Part shown: positions 21,331-32,074 of the stretch, in pieces | How positions within the stretch are numbered: position 1 is the first letter of the stretch | How the letters are laid out: every line of letters begins with the position of its first letter | Source of the DNA: Rhizophagus clarus | Taxonomy: Eukaryota; Glomeromycota; Glomeromycetes; Glomerales; Glomeraceae | Assembly: GCA_015698045.1 (NCBI GenBank) | Contig: BLAL01000012.1 | Coordinates: 1,612,001-1,676,000 of the forward strand | DNA: 64,000 bases | Direction: 5' to 3' | The notes under the pieces: generated by a model | Databases searched by the model: none | The model's input: only the letters and a program-made list of their open reading frames with translations | What the model was told of the DNA's origin: nothing | Made by a program: the position numbers and the translations under genes

Positions 21331-21399
21331 TAATATAAAAATAGTGCTGATCTTATCTGAATCGTCAATTAATGACCATGCTTTGTATGCATCCAAGCA

Positions 21400-21560
21400 A
21401 AATGTGAACACCTTATAATAGACATGCTTTGTCCATATTTAAACAAAATTCAGACAAAATTAACCGCCTTTTGTGGGTATGCTTTATCTATATCCAAACA
21501 AAAATTTGGACAAAATTGTCCACTTTTTGTGGATATGCTTTGTCTGGACAAAATTTATTT
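21400..21560. repeat. ~60-bp direct repeat
   Basis: About two and a half copies contain GGATATGCTTTGTC, ATCCAAACAAAATT and GGACAAAATTGTCC. The last is a palindrome and recurs near 24913. No gene. Confidence 0.5.
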
Positions 21561-22439
21561 ATTTATTCATTTATTTATTCAATATTGTGACCAAAAGTCA
21601 TTAAACGTGACAAGCTAATGTGTTTACAAATATATAAACATTAAACGCTAAACTATAATAAACAAAATCCTTACGTAAGGAAGTCCCAGCCATTTACTTT
21701 TTAAACTGTAAGGCCTGGGCCATTCAGTTAACCTCAACCCTCTGCTTAGATACCCAAACAAAAAGCAAAAGAAGACCAAAAAAAAAAAAGCAAAAGGGAA
21801 AGGTTAGCATAAAGGTAAAAGGAAAAATAAAAATAGGAGGAATTACAACTATCCTACTACATCTTAGAAAATGAAAATGAAGACTATAAAAATAAGGCTA
21901 AAAGTCTAACTCCTTTCTTTTAGCTATAATATTCATAATGATCTGTCTGAGTTCTGCTTTAGAAAGACCAGGAATGAGCGACTGCTATTTTTTGTTCTTG
22001 AGAGGAGATGTGCAGTTCTTCTTTTCAGAAGACTTGTCCTGCTTGTTCGCAGTCTGAGGTGAACCTTGGGCACCATTACCTTTACTGGTGCATTTTGGAG
22101 ATGACCTTGACGAAGCATTACCATGCTTCTTCTTTCGATTAGATTTGGGATGACCAGACATTTGACATCATCGGTATTCCACTCTTTTGAACACAAAGGG
22201 ACTTTCTATAGTATTTCTCAAATCCTCGTAGGTTTCAAAAAAGCCCACAATTGTGTTATGTCCAAGACCCTCTTTAACAAATTATAAGTTTGTAACCTGG
22301 ATCTTTGAAAAAACTGTCTCATTTATCGTAATCCTGGGTAATCAAAGGATTAGCTTTCACTAAATCTGGAAGTCCTTTATCTGAGACCATTGTCATAACA
22401 AGAGCCCGTAAGGTTACCTATACTTACGTTGCCACCTTT

Positions 22440-23945
22440 TGGATGAAATATAAAAAGAACTAAATCATGCTTGGTTTATTAGTAGTCAAAAGGTTAGTAA
22501 CGAATAAAAATATAACAAAATTTCTTCAAAAATAAATTTTTCATCTTAAAAGAAAGTTAGTAACGAACAAAAATATAACAAAATTTCTTCAAAAATAAAT
22601 TTTTTATCTTAAAAGAAAGTTAGTAACGAACAAAAATATAACAAAATTTCTTCAAAAATAAATTTTTTATCTTAAAAGAAAGTTAGTAACGAACAAAAAT
22701 ATAACAAAATTTCTTCAAAAATAAATTTTTCATCTTAAAAAAAAGTTAGTAATGAACAAAAATATAACACAACTACTTCAAAAATAAATTTTTCATTCTA
22801 AAAGAAGGTTAGTAACGAGCAAAATATATAACAAAATTTTCATAATTAATTATAATTTTATTAAAAAAATAAAAAATAAAATTTAATTTTCACTTTTCAT
22901 TTTTACATAGTTTCCCCATTCCTTTTTCTTTCCTTCTTTCCAAATTCCATTTAAGCAGAGTTTTCCCTTATTTATTCCTTATTATAAACTGTATACGAAG
23001 ACCAAAAAAGACTCTCCTCCATTTTTGGATCTCAAACCCTTTTATAAGTAATTTTTCTGCACATTTTCCTCAATTTTTCTGAATAATTTCCCCAAAATAA
23101 TTCATTCTTTGATTCTCCAATTCTTCAATTGTAAATCACTTGGCATTGCTGCGTATTACATCTAGGATATTTTCCATTAAAATCCATTTTAAAGATTTTG
23201 TAGGAAATTTTCTTTTTTTTCTAAGACCCATTTTCTTGTTTTTCAGATATAGTTATTTATTCTCAGTGATTCTTGATGACTCATGCTTGGCAATTACATC
23301 ATTGACATCATTGGATATTTTCTATTAAAATCCATTTTAAAGATTTTTAGTAAAATCTTCCTTTTTCTTCTAGGTCTTTCTTTTCATTAACAGAAATTTC
23401 AGAGTTATTACGTTATTTAGAAATATCCAGAATATTAAAGATATTTCAAATCTTCTTGTTTTCCAAATATGGTAATTCATTCTTCTTAATATTACATCAT
23501 TCAGAAAGATCCAGAATTTCGTTCCTCCATTTTCATTCAAATCTATCTATTTTCCTTCCTAACTATTCTATCTTTTCTACCACAAATAAGCGAAAATAAA
23601 CTAACTAAAATAGGTTTTCCTTTTTTAACTATTTTGTCTTTTCTACTTCTAAAAATAAACAAATAAATAAAAATAAACTAGACTAAAATAAACTAAACTA
23701 TTAAAAATAAACTAAACTAAAAATAATTTCAATCATGTGTTTGGTATTACTATTCAGTTATATCATGTATTCTGTATTACTATCATGTGTCTTGTATTAC
23801 TATCCAGTTTTGTCATGTGTTTTGGCAATAATTTAACCTTTGGTTAATAATTTTTCCTTCAGATAATAATATTTCTTCAGGCCAAAATTTGTCCAATAGT
23901 CATTTCATCACTATACCATAAATGTTGAATGATTACATTTTTGTT
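22440..23945. other. Insertion splitting the ORF1-like pseudogene, non-coding
   Basis: About 1.5 kb separates the two halves of the pseudogene. It includes the 63-bp tandem repeat (22493-22850), AAATAAACTAAACTAAAA simple sequence near 23640-23720 and a short TCATGTGT...GTATTACTATC repeat near 23735-23825. No terminal repeats were identified and no gene is supported. Confidence 0.5.
22493..22850. repeat. 63-bp tandem repeat
   Basis: Five full copies, starting at 22493, 22556, 22619, 22682 and 22745, plus a partial copy at 22808. The unit begins GTTAGTAACGAACAAAAATA and ends CTTAAAAGAAA. Copies are almost identical, so the expansion is recent. Confidence 0.95.
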
Positions 23946-25214
23946 TTAAGGTCCATTTTCCAGGAAACCATTTAACTTCCAGGTCATCTAGTCGGTGGCA
24001 CCATTTTTCACCGTCGAATGCTAGAAGGATAAAGTTGTTAAAGGCTATTTTTATGTGCACAATTTGATACTTTTGCTGTGGCTTAACCAATAAGAAAGTT
24101 ACGAGGCCCCACTGCTGAAAACTATTTAATAGTTTTTCTTGGGATCAAAGTTGATGGTATATCATACAATATAACGTCCCAGAAATTTGGCTTATATTTA
24201 TTCAGTATTTCTTGTATGATGTTGATCTTTCAAATAGTTCTGCTCTGAGAAGCCTAGTCTCAATGCAGTTGATCCTTTACTTTTTTGTTCTGATTACTTT
24301 GTTGGTATGACTCAGTCTTATCTTTACCAGATTTGGAAAATGATGGCATGGGTGTAGTCTTATCAGAAATAGGCATGGGAGGGACCTCCAGTATTATCCT
24401 ACTCAAACTGCTATTGGTGTCTTGCTCTACGATATCCTCTATATCATGTGATAAATCGCTTGCAGCGTCTGTTGGGTTATTCGTTATCAAGTCTTTGACC
24501 AACTCGAAGGTAGGATATAGCGCTGAAAGACCTGCCTTCAAGCCTACATTTATCAGTAAAGAAATAATTGGACTAGGGCCCAGGAGGTGTTTGGTGATAG
24601 AAGTATAGACAGGTGCATTAGGGTGTGCAGGTTGTCCAAAATGTTCTGTTAGTATTTTTATTTGGTCATCCAAAGTCCTTTGGAAAAAACCAGCAGGTAA
24701 AGCTGCTAGTATTTGTCCACACTGATATTGATAGTTATTAGAAAACACTTCCAAAGCTGCTTTTGTCCATGCGGAGACTTGGTTTTCGTCATTGCTATCA
24801 GATGAGCATTGAGTGAAGCATAAGGATTTTTGGTTTCCCAGTCAGTTTTTCCAGACATTACTGCGGATTTTGTGAAAAAAGGTGGAAAAGAAGAAGAGTT
24901 TTTTTTTCTCTGGACAAAATTGTACACCTTTAGCAAATGCGAACAAAATTGTCTGCAAAGTCATGTGATGATATTGAATGGATGTACTTCATCCACCTAT
25001 TATGCAAACATTAGATGTGAACCATGGTTCACCATGTAAGAATCTAACCTATAGTCTTGAGACACAAAATGTAAGGTTAGATCCTTTATTGATCAGACGG
25101 ATGGGTTGAAAAATATTTTATTATGACTTAATTAAAGTAAATCATATTTCATGACACTGTAATACAACGTGATTTGATTTGTGAAATGTAATTTTATTTC
25201 AGAATTGTAATATT

Positions 25215-25751
25215 GAGGCGCCATTCTGATCAAAAGTCTGGGATTAAACCCTGGATCAGATCCCAGAATTTATTCAGGATAAAATATGGATTCATCTATT
25301 TCACCTCAGATTTATCTATATTTCACCCTGGATCTGATCCAATATTTCATTCCAGATTTGATCCATATTTATCTCAGTTCTGATCCCTTAAACATCACCA
25401 AAAATTACATCACATCCAATTATCAAACCCTGGATTAACCAATATTTCATCCCATATTTGATTAAATTTGGGATGAAATATGGATCAAATCCAGGATGAA
25501 ATATTGGATGTGATGTAATTTTTGGTGATGTTTAAGGGATCAGTTCCAGGATAAATATGAATCAAATCTGGGATGAAATATTGGATCAGATCCAGGGTGA
25601 ATATGGATAATTCCAAGGTGAAATATGGATAAATCTGGGGTGAAATATGGATAAATCCGGGGTGAAATGGATAATTCCATATTATATCCTAGATAAAATC
25701 TGGAATCTGTTCCAGGGTTTAATCCCAGTCTTTTGATCAGAATGGCGCTTC
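25215..25751. mobile_element. Foldback (palindromic) element, about 535 bp
   Basis: The outer arms GCGCCATTCTGATCAAAAG (from 25218) and CTTTTGATCAGAATGGCGC (to 25748) are complementary. The arms continue inward with imperfect complementarity almost to the centre near 25455-25475. The arms are made of repeated GGATGAAATATGGATCA-type units in opposite orientations. There is no coding content. No convincing target duplication was found. Confidence 0.85.
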
Positions 25752-27102
25752 ATAGTAATAACTGACAAAATATCCTAATTTCATTAATTTTGCCAATCAG
25801 CCCATATGTAATCTTGCAAATCGGATTTCTCAATAATTTTGAAAATTGCAATAAGATGGATCACATAATGAACTCTATTTAAAAGTATATTGTATGTAAG
25901 AGATTACGAGGCATGCTGTAAGAGTATAAAATAATAAAGGAGAAGATGATTAAGATTAAGCAATTATGATAAATAGAATAAGTGATAATGAAAAAATAGA
26001 TGAAATAAGAAATGAAAAGGAAAGATAAGGTAGTAGCAAGATAATACAACACATCCTGTATTTATGCAATTCAATTAGTTATAATATTAGATATAATTTA
26101 TATAATTTAAGGCTATTAAAGCAAATTTAATTATTTGTTACTTCTATTACTTTAAAGTAATGTATTTAAAAAAATTCTTCCATGATTCCATGATCTGATG
26201 ATAACTTTTATTGCAGCAAGTGATACGAAAAAATACTCATGTTACTACTTTGAACAAGGTTTTTAAGTTAATAATTTAATTAAATGCTTATTCAGTACTT
26301 AAGCTAATAATACACTTATACATTGATAGTTTTAAACACTGATGGTTATAAAATTTGGCAATTTTTAAACTTCGTCTCATATAGTATATGATATGATTAA
26401 TTAACCTTAAAATTGAAAATCCTTTAACTGTTAAAATTAGAAAAGCAGAATAATTATAATATATATGATTTAATGGTTTATCTACAATTTTCTTATTATT
26501 AATGTTTTATTTTACTTGACCAATTAGAAATAACATTGCACAACATTAGATCCTAGATCTTGAAAGCTTTATTTTTGCCGCTAGGAATACTAGTTTTATG
26601 CATCTACATTATTTAATTAATTTGTAATTCATTTTTTTTACATCGCTTTAAGTGATCATATTAAACCTTTTTAATTCCAATCATATACTTATATGTTTGA
26701 TGTTTATAAATAAAAATAAACTTGATAATTTAATATGATATTCAGATAAGTTACAATATAAAAGAATTATTTAAATTACAAACTGAGAAACTTTTAGAAT
26801 ATCTTACTACTCTAGCCTTAGTGTTAAAAAATTCCAAATAAAGAAAGAAATACATATATTTAATACTTAGATAAGTCATAAAAAAAGGATTTATTTAAAT
26901 TACAAACTAAGAAACTTGCAAAATATTTTACTACTCTAGCCTTAGTGTTTAAATAATTCTAATAAAAATGAAATAAAAATAAATATACAGTATCACAATA
27001 CTATAAAACTAAACTAATTGTTGTCAGTTTTAATATCTAAATGAGTAATAAATTAATTAATTACATATAAAATAATTTGTAAAATTACTTTTTTTGCACA
27101 TA
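25752..27102. other. AT-rich intergenic stretch downstream of the kinase gene
   Basis: No gene is supported. A direct duplication of about 108 bp with 125-bp offset lies at 26738-26845 and 26863-26970. On the minus strand each copy carries CTAG followed by AGTA and GTAAGA or GTAAAA near 26811 and 26935, which resembles the AG-short exon-GT junctions of the neighbouring kinase gene. Confidence 0.5.
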
Positions 27103-30100
27103 TTACATACCCGATAATTTTATATTATCAACTATACAATCTAAACATTCACTTTCTACAATTCCATCCAATTTTTCACTTGGCTTATTATCAACTATAT
27201 AATCATTCACTTTTTTACTAGTAAAATCAAGTAAGCGACTTTTATAACATACTTGTGGATGAGATTCAGTTATAAGATTAATATTTCCAATTGGTGCATT
27301 TATAAATTCCATAATGTTGCTTTTTAATTCTTCACTAATTTCATTATTAACAGGTTGGAAAATCCAGTCTGCAATAATATTACTTACTTCTTTAGCAGAT
27401 AGCCTTTCTAATGGATTCTCATCCCAACATTTTTTCATCAAATCCACATAACATTGTGGAGTATTTTCAATAATTTCAGGTCGTTCACCTTTACAAATAC
27501 TTACACTGAGTTGAAAATCATGTGCTCTATCATTAAATGGTGGAACTCCAGATGTAAATTCCCACATAATCATAGAAAAACTATATATGTCACTAGCTGG
27601 AGTATATGGTTTGCCCCTTAAAACTTCAGGTGCTATAAATGGAATAACACCATAAATATCATATTTTTTTAAAAAATGTGCAGCTTTGCATAATCCTAAA
27701 TCACTAATAAAAATCTGGTTCTTATCATCCTCATCTTCTTCATTCTCATGATTTAAAATATTGCCATCATGGAAATCACAATGAATAAGATTTTGCTCAT
27801 GTATTTTTCTAAGACCAGTAATAATTTTATATAACATGAACAATCTTTGATTCCAATTACTTTCAATTATTTTTGTTAAATTCCCTCTTAAATTTCCCTT
27901 ATTTGCATAATCCATTACTACCACATAATTCAAAGTATCTGGATTTTTTGTAAATCCATGTAAATCAATAATTCTAATTGAACTTAAACATTTTTCGTGA
28001 CAATCCCACTATAAAAAATTAAAATAGGATATATTAATATGAATGATTTATAATAAAAATAATAAAAATTAAAAATAAATAATATATAATTATACTTCAT
28101 TTAAAAATTTATTTAAATTTTCGTTTAAATTATTTTCATTCAAATTATTGAGACATTTAAGAGCTACTTCCTTCTCTCCATTACTTTTTAACCAAAAGGC
28201 TTTGTATATAATACCAAATCCTCCTTTATCAATATATTCAATATTTTTAAATTGATTATAAGGGATCCATTTTAATCTTTTTTCTTCAATAAATTTATCT
28301 AAAATTGCATTTTCACTTCTTCCAAACCTACATAAAATATAAATAATTGAAACATATTAAAATTTATATTGAAACTCAAAATTAAAAAAGCAATATGAAT
28401 GACTTACTCTAAAGTTTAATCAGAAATTAATAAATATAAATTTTAGTCTTGGATAATATACTTATAATATATGGTCTATATTTTACAACTTACCAACTTA
28501 AGCAATAAATAGTATTTTTTAAATAAAGACCAAAGTCGGTTAATTAAATTATGAATAAATATCATATAAATATAATAAATAGTAACTTACAAGAATCTAA
28601 AGTGAAACACCAAGTTAGTTTAAATTATATGTAAATATTATATAAAATGTAATAATAGAATTAAATAAATAACTTACTCCCTATATTACCAAATAATTTT
28701 TTAAATAAAGAAATTAGTTAGTTTAAATTATATGTAAATATTACATAAATATGTAATAATAGAATTAAATAAATAACTTACTCCCTATATTACCAAATAA
28801 TTTTTTAAATAAAGAAATTAGTTAGTTTAAATTATATGTAAATATTATATAAATATGTAATAATAGAATCAAATAAATAACTTACTCCCTATATTACCAA
28901 ATAATTTTTTAAATAAAGAAATTAGTTAGTTTAAATTATATGTAAATATTATATAAATATGTAATAATAGAATTAAATAAATAACTTACTCCCTATATTA
29001 CCAAATAATTTTTTAAATAAAGAAATTAGTTAGTTTAAATTATATGTAAATATTATATAAATATGTAATAATAGAATTAAATAAATAACTTACTCCCTAT
29101 ATTACCAAATAATTTTTTAAATAAAGAAATTAGTTAGTTTAAATTATATGTAAATATTATATAAATATGTAATAATAGAATACGACTTACCAACTAAAAT
29201 AAATTACCAAATAATTTTTAAATAAAGAAATTAGTTAGTTTAAATTATATGTAAATATTATATAAATATGTAATAATAGAATTAAATAAATAACTTACTC
29301 CCTATATTACCAAATAATTTTTTAAATAAAGAAATTAGTTAGTTTAAATTATATGTAAATATTATATAAATATGTAATAATAGAATTAAATAAATAACTT
29401 ACTCCCTATATTACCAAATAATTTTTTAAATAAAGAAATTAGTTAGTTTAAATTATATGTAAATATTATATAAATATGTAATAATAGAATACGACTTACC
29501 AACTAAAATAAATTACCAAATAATTTTTAAATAAAGAAATTAGTTAGTTTAAATTATATGTAAATATTATATAAATATGTAATAATAGAATTAAATAAAT
29601 AACTTACTCCCTATATTACCAAATAATTTTTTAAATAAAGAAATTAGTTAGTTTAAATTATATGTAAATATTATATAAATATGTAATAATAGAATTAAAT
29701 AAATAATTTATAACTTACGAACTAAAATAAATTACCGAATAATTTTTTAAATAAAGAAATTAGTTAGTTTAAATTATATGTAAATATTATATAAATATGT
29801 AATAATAGAATACGACTTACCAACTAAAATAAATTACCAAATAATTTTTAAATAAAGAAATTAGTTAATTTAAATTATATGTAAATATTATATAAATATG
29901 TAATAATAGAATTAAATAAATAACTTACACCCTATATTACCAAATAATTTTTTAAATAAAGAAATTAGTTAGTTTAAATTATATGTAAATATTATATAAA
30001 TATGTAATAATAGAATTAAATAAATAATTTATAACTTACGAACTAAAATAAATTACCGAATAATTTTTTAAATAAAGAAATTAGTTAGTTTAAATTATAT

Positions 30101-31651
30101 GTAAATATTATATAAATATGTAATAATAGAATACGACTTACCAACTAAAATAAATTACCAAATAATTTTTAAATAAAGAAATTAGTTAGTTTAAATTATA
30201 TGTAAATATTATATAAATATGTAATAATAGAATACGACTTACCATCTAAAATAAATTACCAAATAATTTTTTAAATAAAGAAATTAGTTAGATTAAATTA
30301 TATGTAAATATTATATAAATATGTAATAATAGAATTAAATAAATAACTTACTCCCTATATTACCAAATAATTTTTTAAATAAAGAAATTAGTTAGATTAA
30401 ATTATATGTAAATATTATATAAATATGTAATAATAGAATTAAATAAATAACTTACTCCCTATATTACCAAATAATTTTTTAAATAAAGAAATTAGTTAGT
30501 TTAAATTATATGTAAATATTATGTAAATATGTAATAATAGAATACGACTTACCAACTAAAATAAATTACCAAATAATTTTTAAATAAAGAAATTAGTTAG
30601 TTTAAATTATATGTAAATATTATATAAATATGTAATAATAGAATTAAATAAATAACTTACACCCTATATTACCAAATAATTTTTTAAATAAAGAAATTAG
30701 TTAGATTAAATTATATGTAAATATTATATAAATATGTAATAATAGAATTAAATAAATAACTTACTCCCTATATTACCAAATAATTTTTTAAATAAAGAAA
30801 TTATTTAGTTTAAATTATATGTAAATATTATATAAATATGTAATAATAGAATTAAATAAATAACTTACACCCTGTATTACCAAATAATTTTTTAAATAAA
30901 GAAATTAGTTAGTTTAAATTATACGTAAATATTATATAAATATGTAATAATAGAATTAAATAAATAACTTACTCCCTATATTACCAAATAATTTTTTAAA
31001 TAAAGAAATTAGTTAATTAAATCAATAAATAACAGAAATATAGATAACATATGACTTACACCCTGTAATATGTATTATTTGGTAATTAATTAGATGCAAA
31101 TATTATCACAAAAGTATATACTGTAAATTTAATAACACTTACAATCTAATCGTGCATTTAAGTAAAAAGTATAATTAGTTTGAATTACATAGGAATATTA
31201 TACGCATAATTAAATATTATAACTTACCATCTATGATATGATTAATTATTAAATAGTTATTTAAACAAAAAATTTAGTTATCTGAATAGTATATAAATAA
31301 AGTAAAAAATAAATAGCTAATAACTTACCAACTATATGATATTAACGATTGTTAAAGTTATAATTTTAATTATTTATATAATAATGGTTTTGTTGTTATT
31401 TTATATAAGATAGTTTATTGACTTACGTGCTAAATTATTTAAATTGTATGTGAATATTACAGTATACAAAGTATAATAGTATTTAAATAATTTTAGTTTA
31501 GTTAGTATATTTTACCTTCAGGTTCCTTGACATTACTTGAGACTAATTTATTATATTGGGCAAATTTGTTAAAGAATTTTTTGAATAATTCTAACTTTCT
31601 ATTAAATAACCATGCTATATGCTTTTTACCTTCACTATTACTGTGATCCAT
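27103..31651 (-). CDS. Protein kinase gene with a chain of ~31 micro-exons
   Basis: Exon 1 is 31651-31516 (ATG, 45 codons plus one base). The kinase exons are 28327-28096 and 28008-27103, separated by an 87-nt intron. They encode IDKGGFGIIYKAFW (P-loop), VALK (ATP-site Lys), HCDFHDGN (catalytic loop), DLG in place of DFG, APE in FIAPEVLRG, and DIYSFSMIMWE; this fits the TKL-like kinases expanded in these fungi. Between exon 1 and 28327, 31 sites have AG, a short insert and GTAAGT. The inserts by 5' coordinate are 31439 CAC, 31331 TTG, 31230 ATG, 31145 ATT, 31062 GGT, then 23 more of GGA/GGT/TTG/TTC/ATG down to 28680, 28596 ATTCTT, 28495 TTG and 28408 A. Spliced in full, these give 32 codons without a stop and enter the kinase exon in frame, for a total of 455 aa. 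The kinase part is secure. The micro-exon reading is inference and needs RNA. Confidence 0.7.
28610..31020 (-). repeat. ~104-bp tandem array in which each unit equals one intron plus one codon
   Basis: About 23 near-identical units, mostly 104 bp, with 97-, 102-, 108- and 111-bp variants. On the minus strand each unit reads GTAAGT, about 60 nt of AT-rich sequence, the branch-site-like AAACTAACTAAT, about 38 nt, then TATAG or TTTAG, three bases, and the next GTAAGT. Length variants differ mainly in the segment around the splice junction. The array lies entirely inside the 5' half of the kinase gene. Confidence 0.95.
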
Positions 31652-32066
31652 TACTATGCAATTATGACAAGTCTCTTCTTAAAAAGATAATTTTCTTTAT
31701 TAAATGCCATTTTTTTTTAGTCACACAATATTTATGCAAAATGCAACTATGTTGATCAGTTGATCACAATCACTGCATGTATGAGTGAGTGTATGACGCC
31801 TCATTATGGTGCAACAAAAAATCATAATAGAGAAAATAATTATTAAAAAAAAACAGGCATAATTTTGGCTGAAGCGGTTTAGAATATTATTGGTTCAAAT
31901 AAATTTTTTTTTACACTGCTACAATTTCACTACCACACTTTGATTTTATACCCTGCAGTAAAAAATTGCCTAAAAAAAAAAAAATAAACAGTTTTAGTAA
32001 TTGTCATTAAAATAAAAAAATAAATAAAAATAATTAATTTACTTGCTAGGTTTCCACGTCCAGAGA
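31652..32066. other. 5' region of the kinase gene
   Basis: AT-rich with A and T runs; presumably holds the kinase promoter. No ORF or recognised motif is supported. It ends at the target duplication of the hAT element. Confidence 0.4.
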
Positions 32067-32074
32067 GATCTGAA

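Larger units (their letters stand above)
16547..21370. mobile_element. Outermost of three nested TIR structures (4.8 kb)
   Basis: Two 28-bp inverted repeats differing at one base lie at 16547-16574 and 21343-21370 (outer end AATTGACGAT, inner end GATCAGCACT). Between them are copies of a ~170-190-bp repeat (16617-16770 and 20650-21330), the 16773-20632 element and, inside that, the 17079-20095 element. No target duplication was found, so the ends may be internal to a larger unit. No transposase gene is visible. Confidence 0.6.
21898..24858 (-). pseudogene. Retrotransposon ORF1-like gene, broken
   Basis: Read from ATG 24858 leftward: MSGKTDWETKNPYASLNAHL, a frameshift near 24765, then a 164-residue open stretch (24754-24260) with LAALPAGFFQRTLDDQIKIL and HLLGPSPIISLLINVGLKAG. 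Traces NKYKPNFWDVILYDIPSTLI and GEKWCHRLDDLEVKWFPGKW reach about 23950. Then comes about 1.5 kb of unrelated DNA, and the frame resumes near 22430 (TIVGFFETYEDLRNTIESPF) and ends in a Ser/Lys-rich tail (SGHPKSNRKKKHGNASSRSS) and KAELRQIIMNIIAKRKEL before TAG 21898. I read this as the nucleic-acid-binding first ORF of a non-LTR-type element. That rests on overall resemblance to repetitive fungal ORF1 proteins, not on a diagnostic motif. Several stops and frameshifts; not functional. Confidence 0.5.

Noticed and set aside
28610-31020. Regularly spaced identical repeats, possibly a CRISPR array
   Set aside because: Units are ~104-bp tandem copies with no unique spacers, in an intron-bearing eukaryotic gene, with no cas genes.
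28328-31515. A single 3.2-kb intron in the kinase gene as the default model
   Set aside because: It would join exon 1 to the kinase exon out of frame and hit a stop after about nine codons; kept only as an alternative to be tested.
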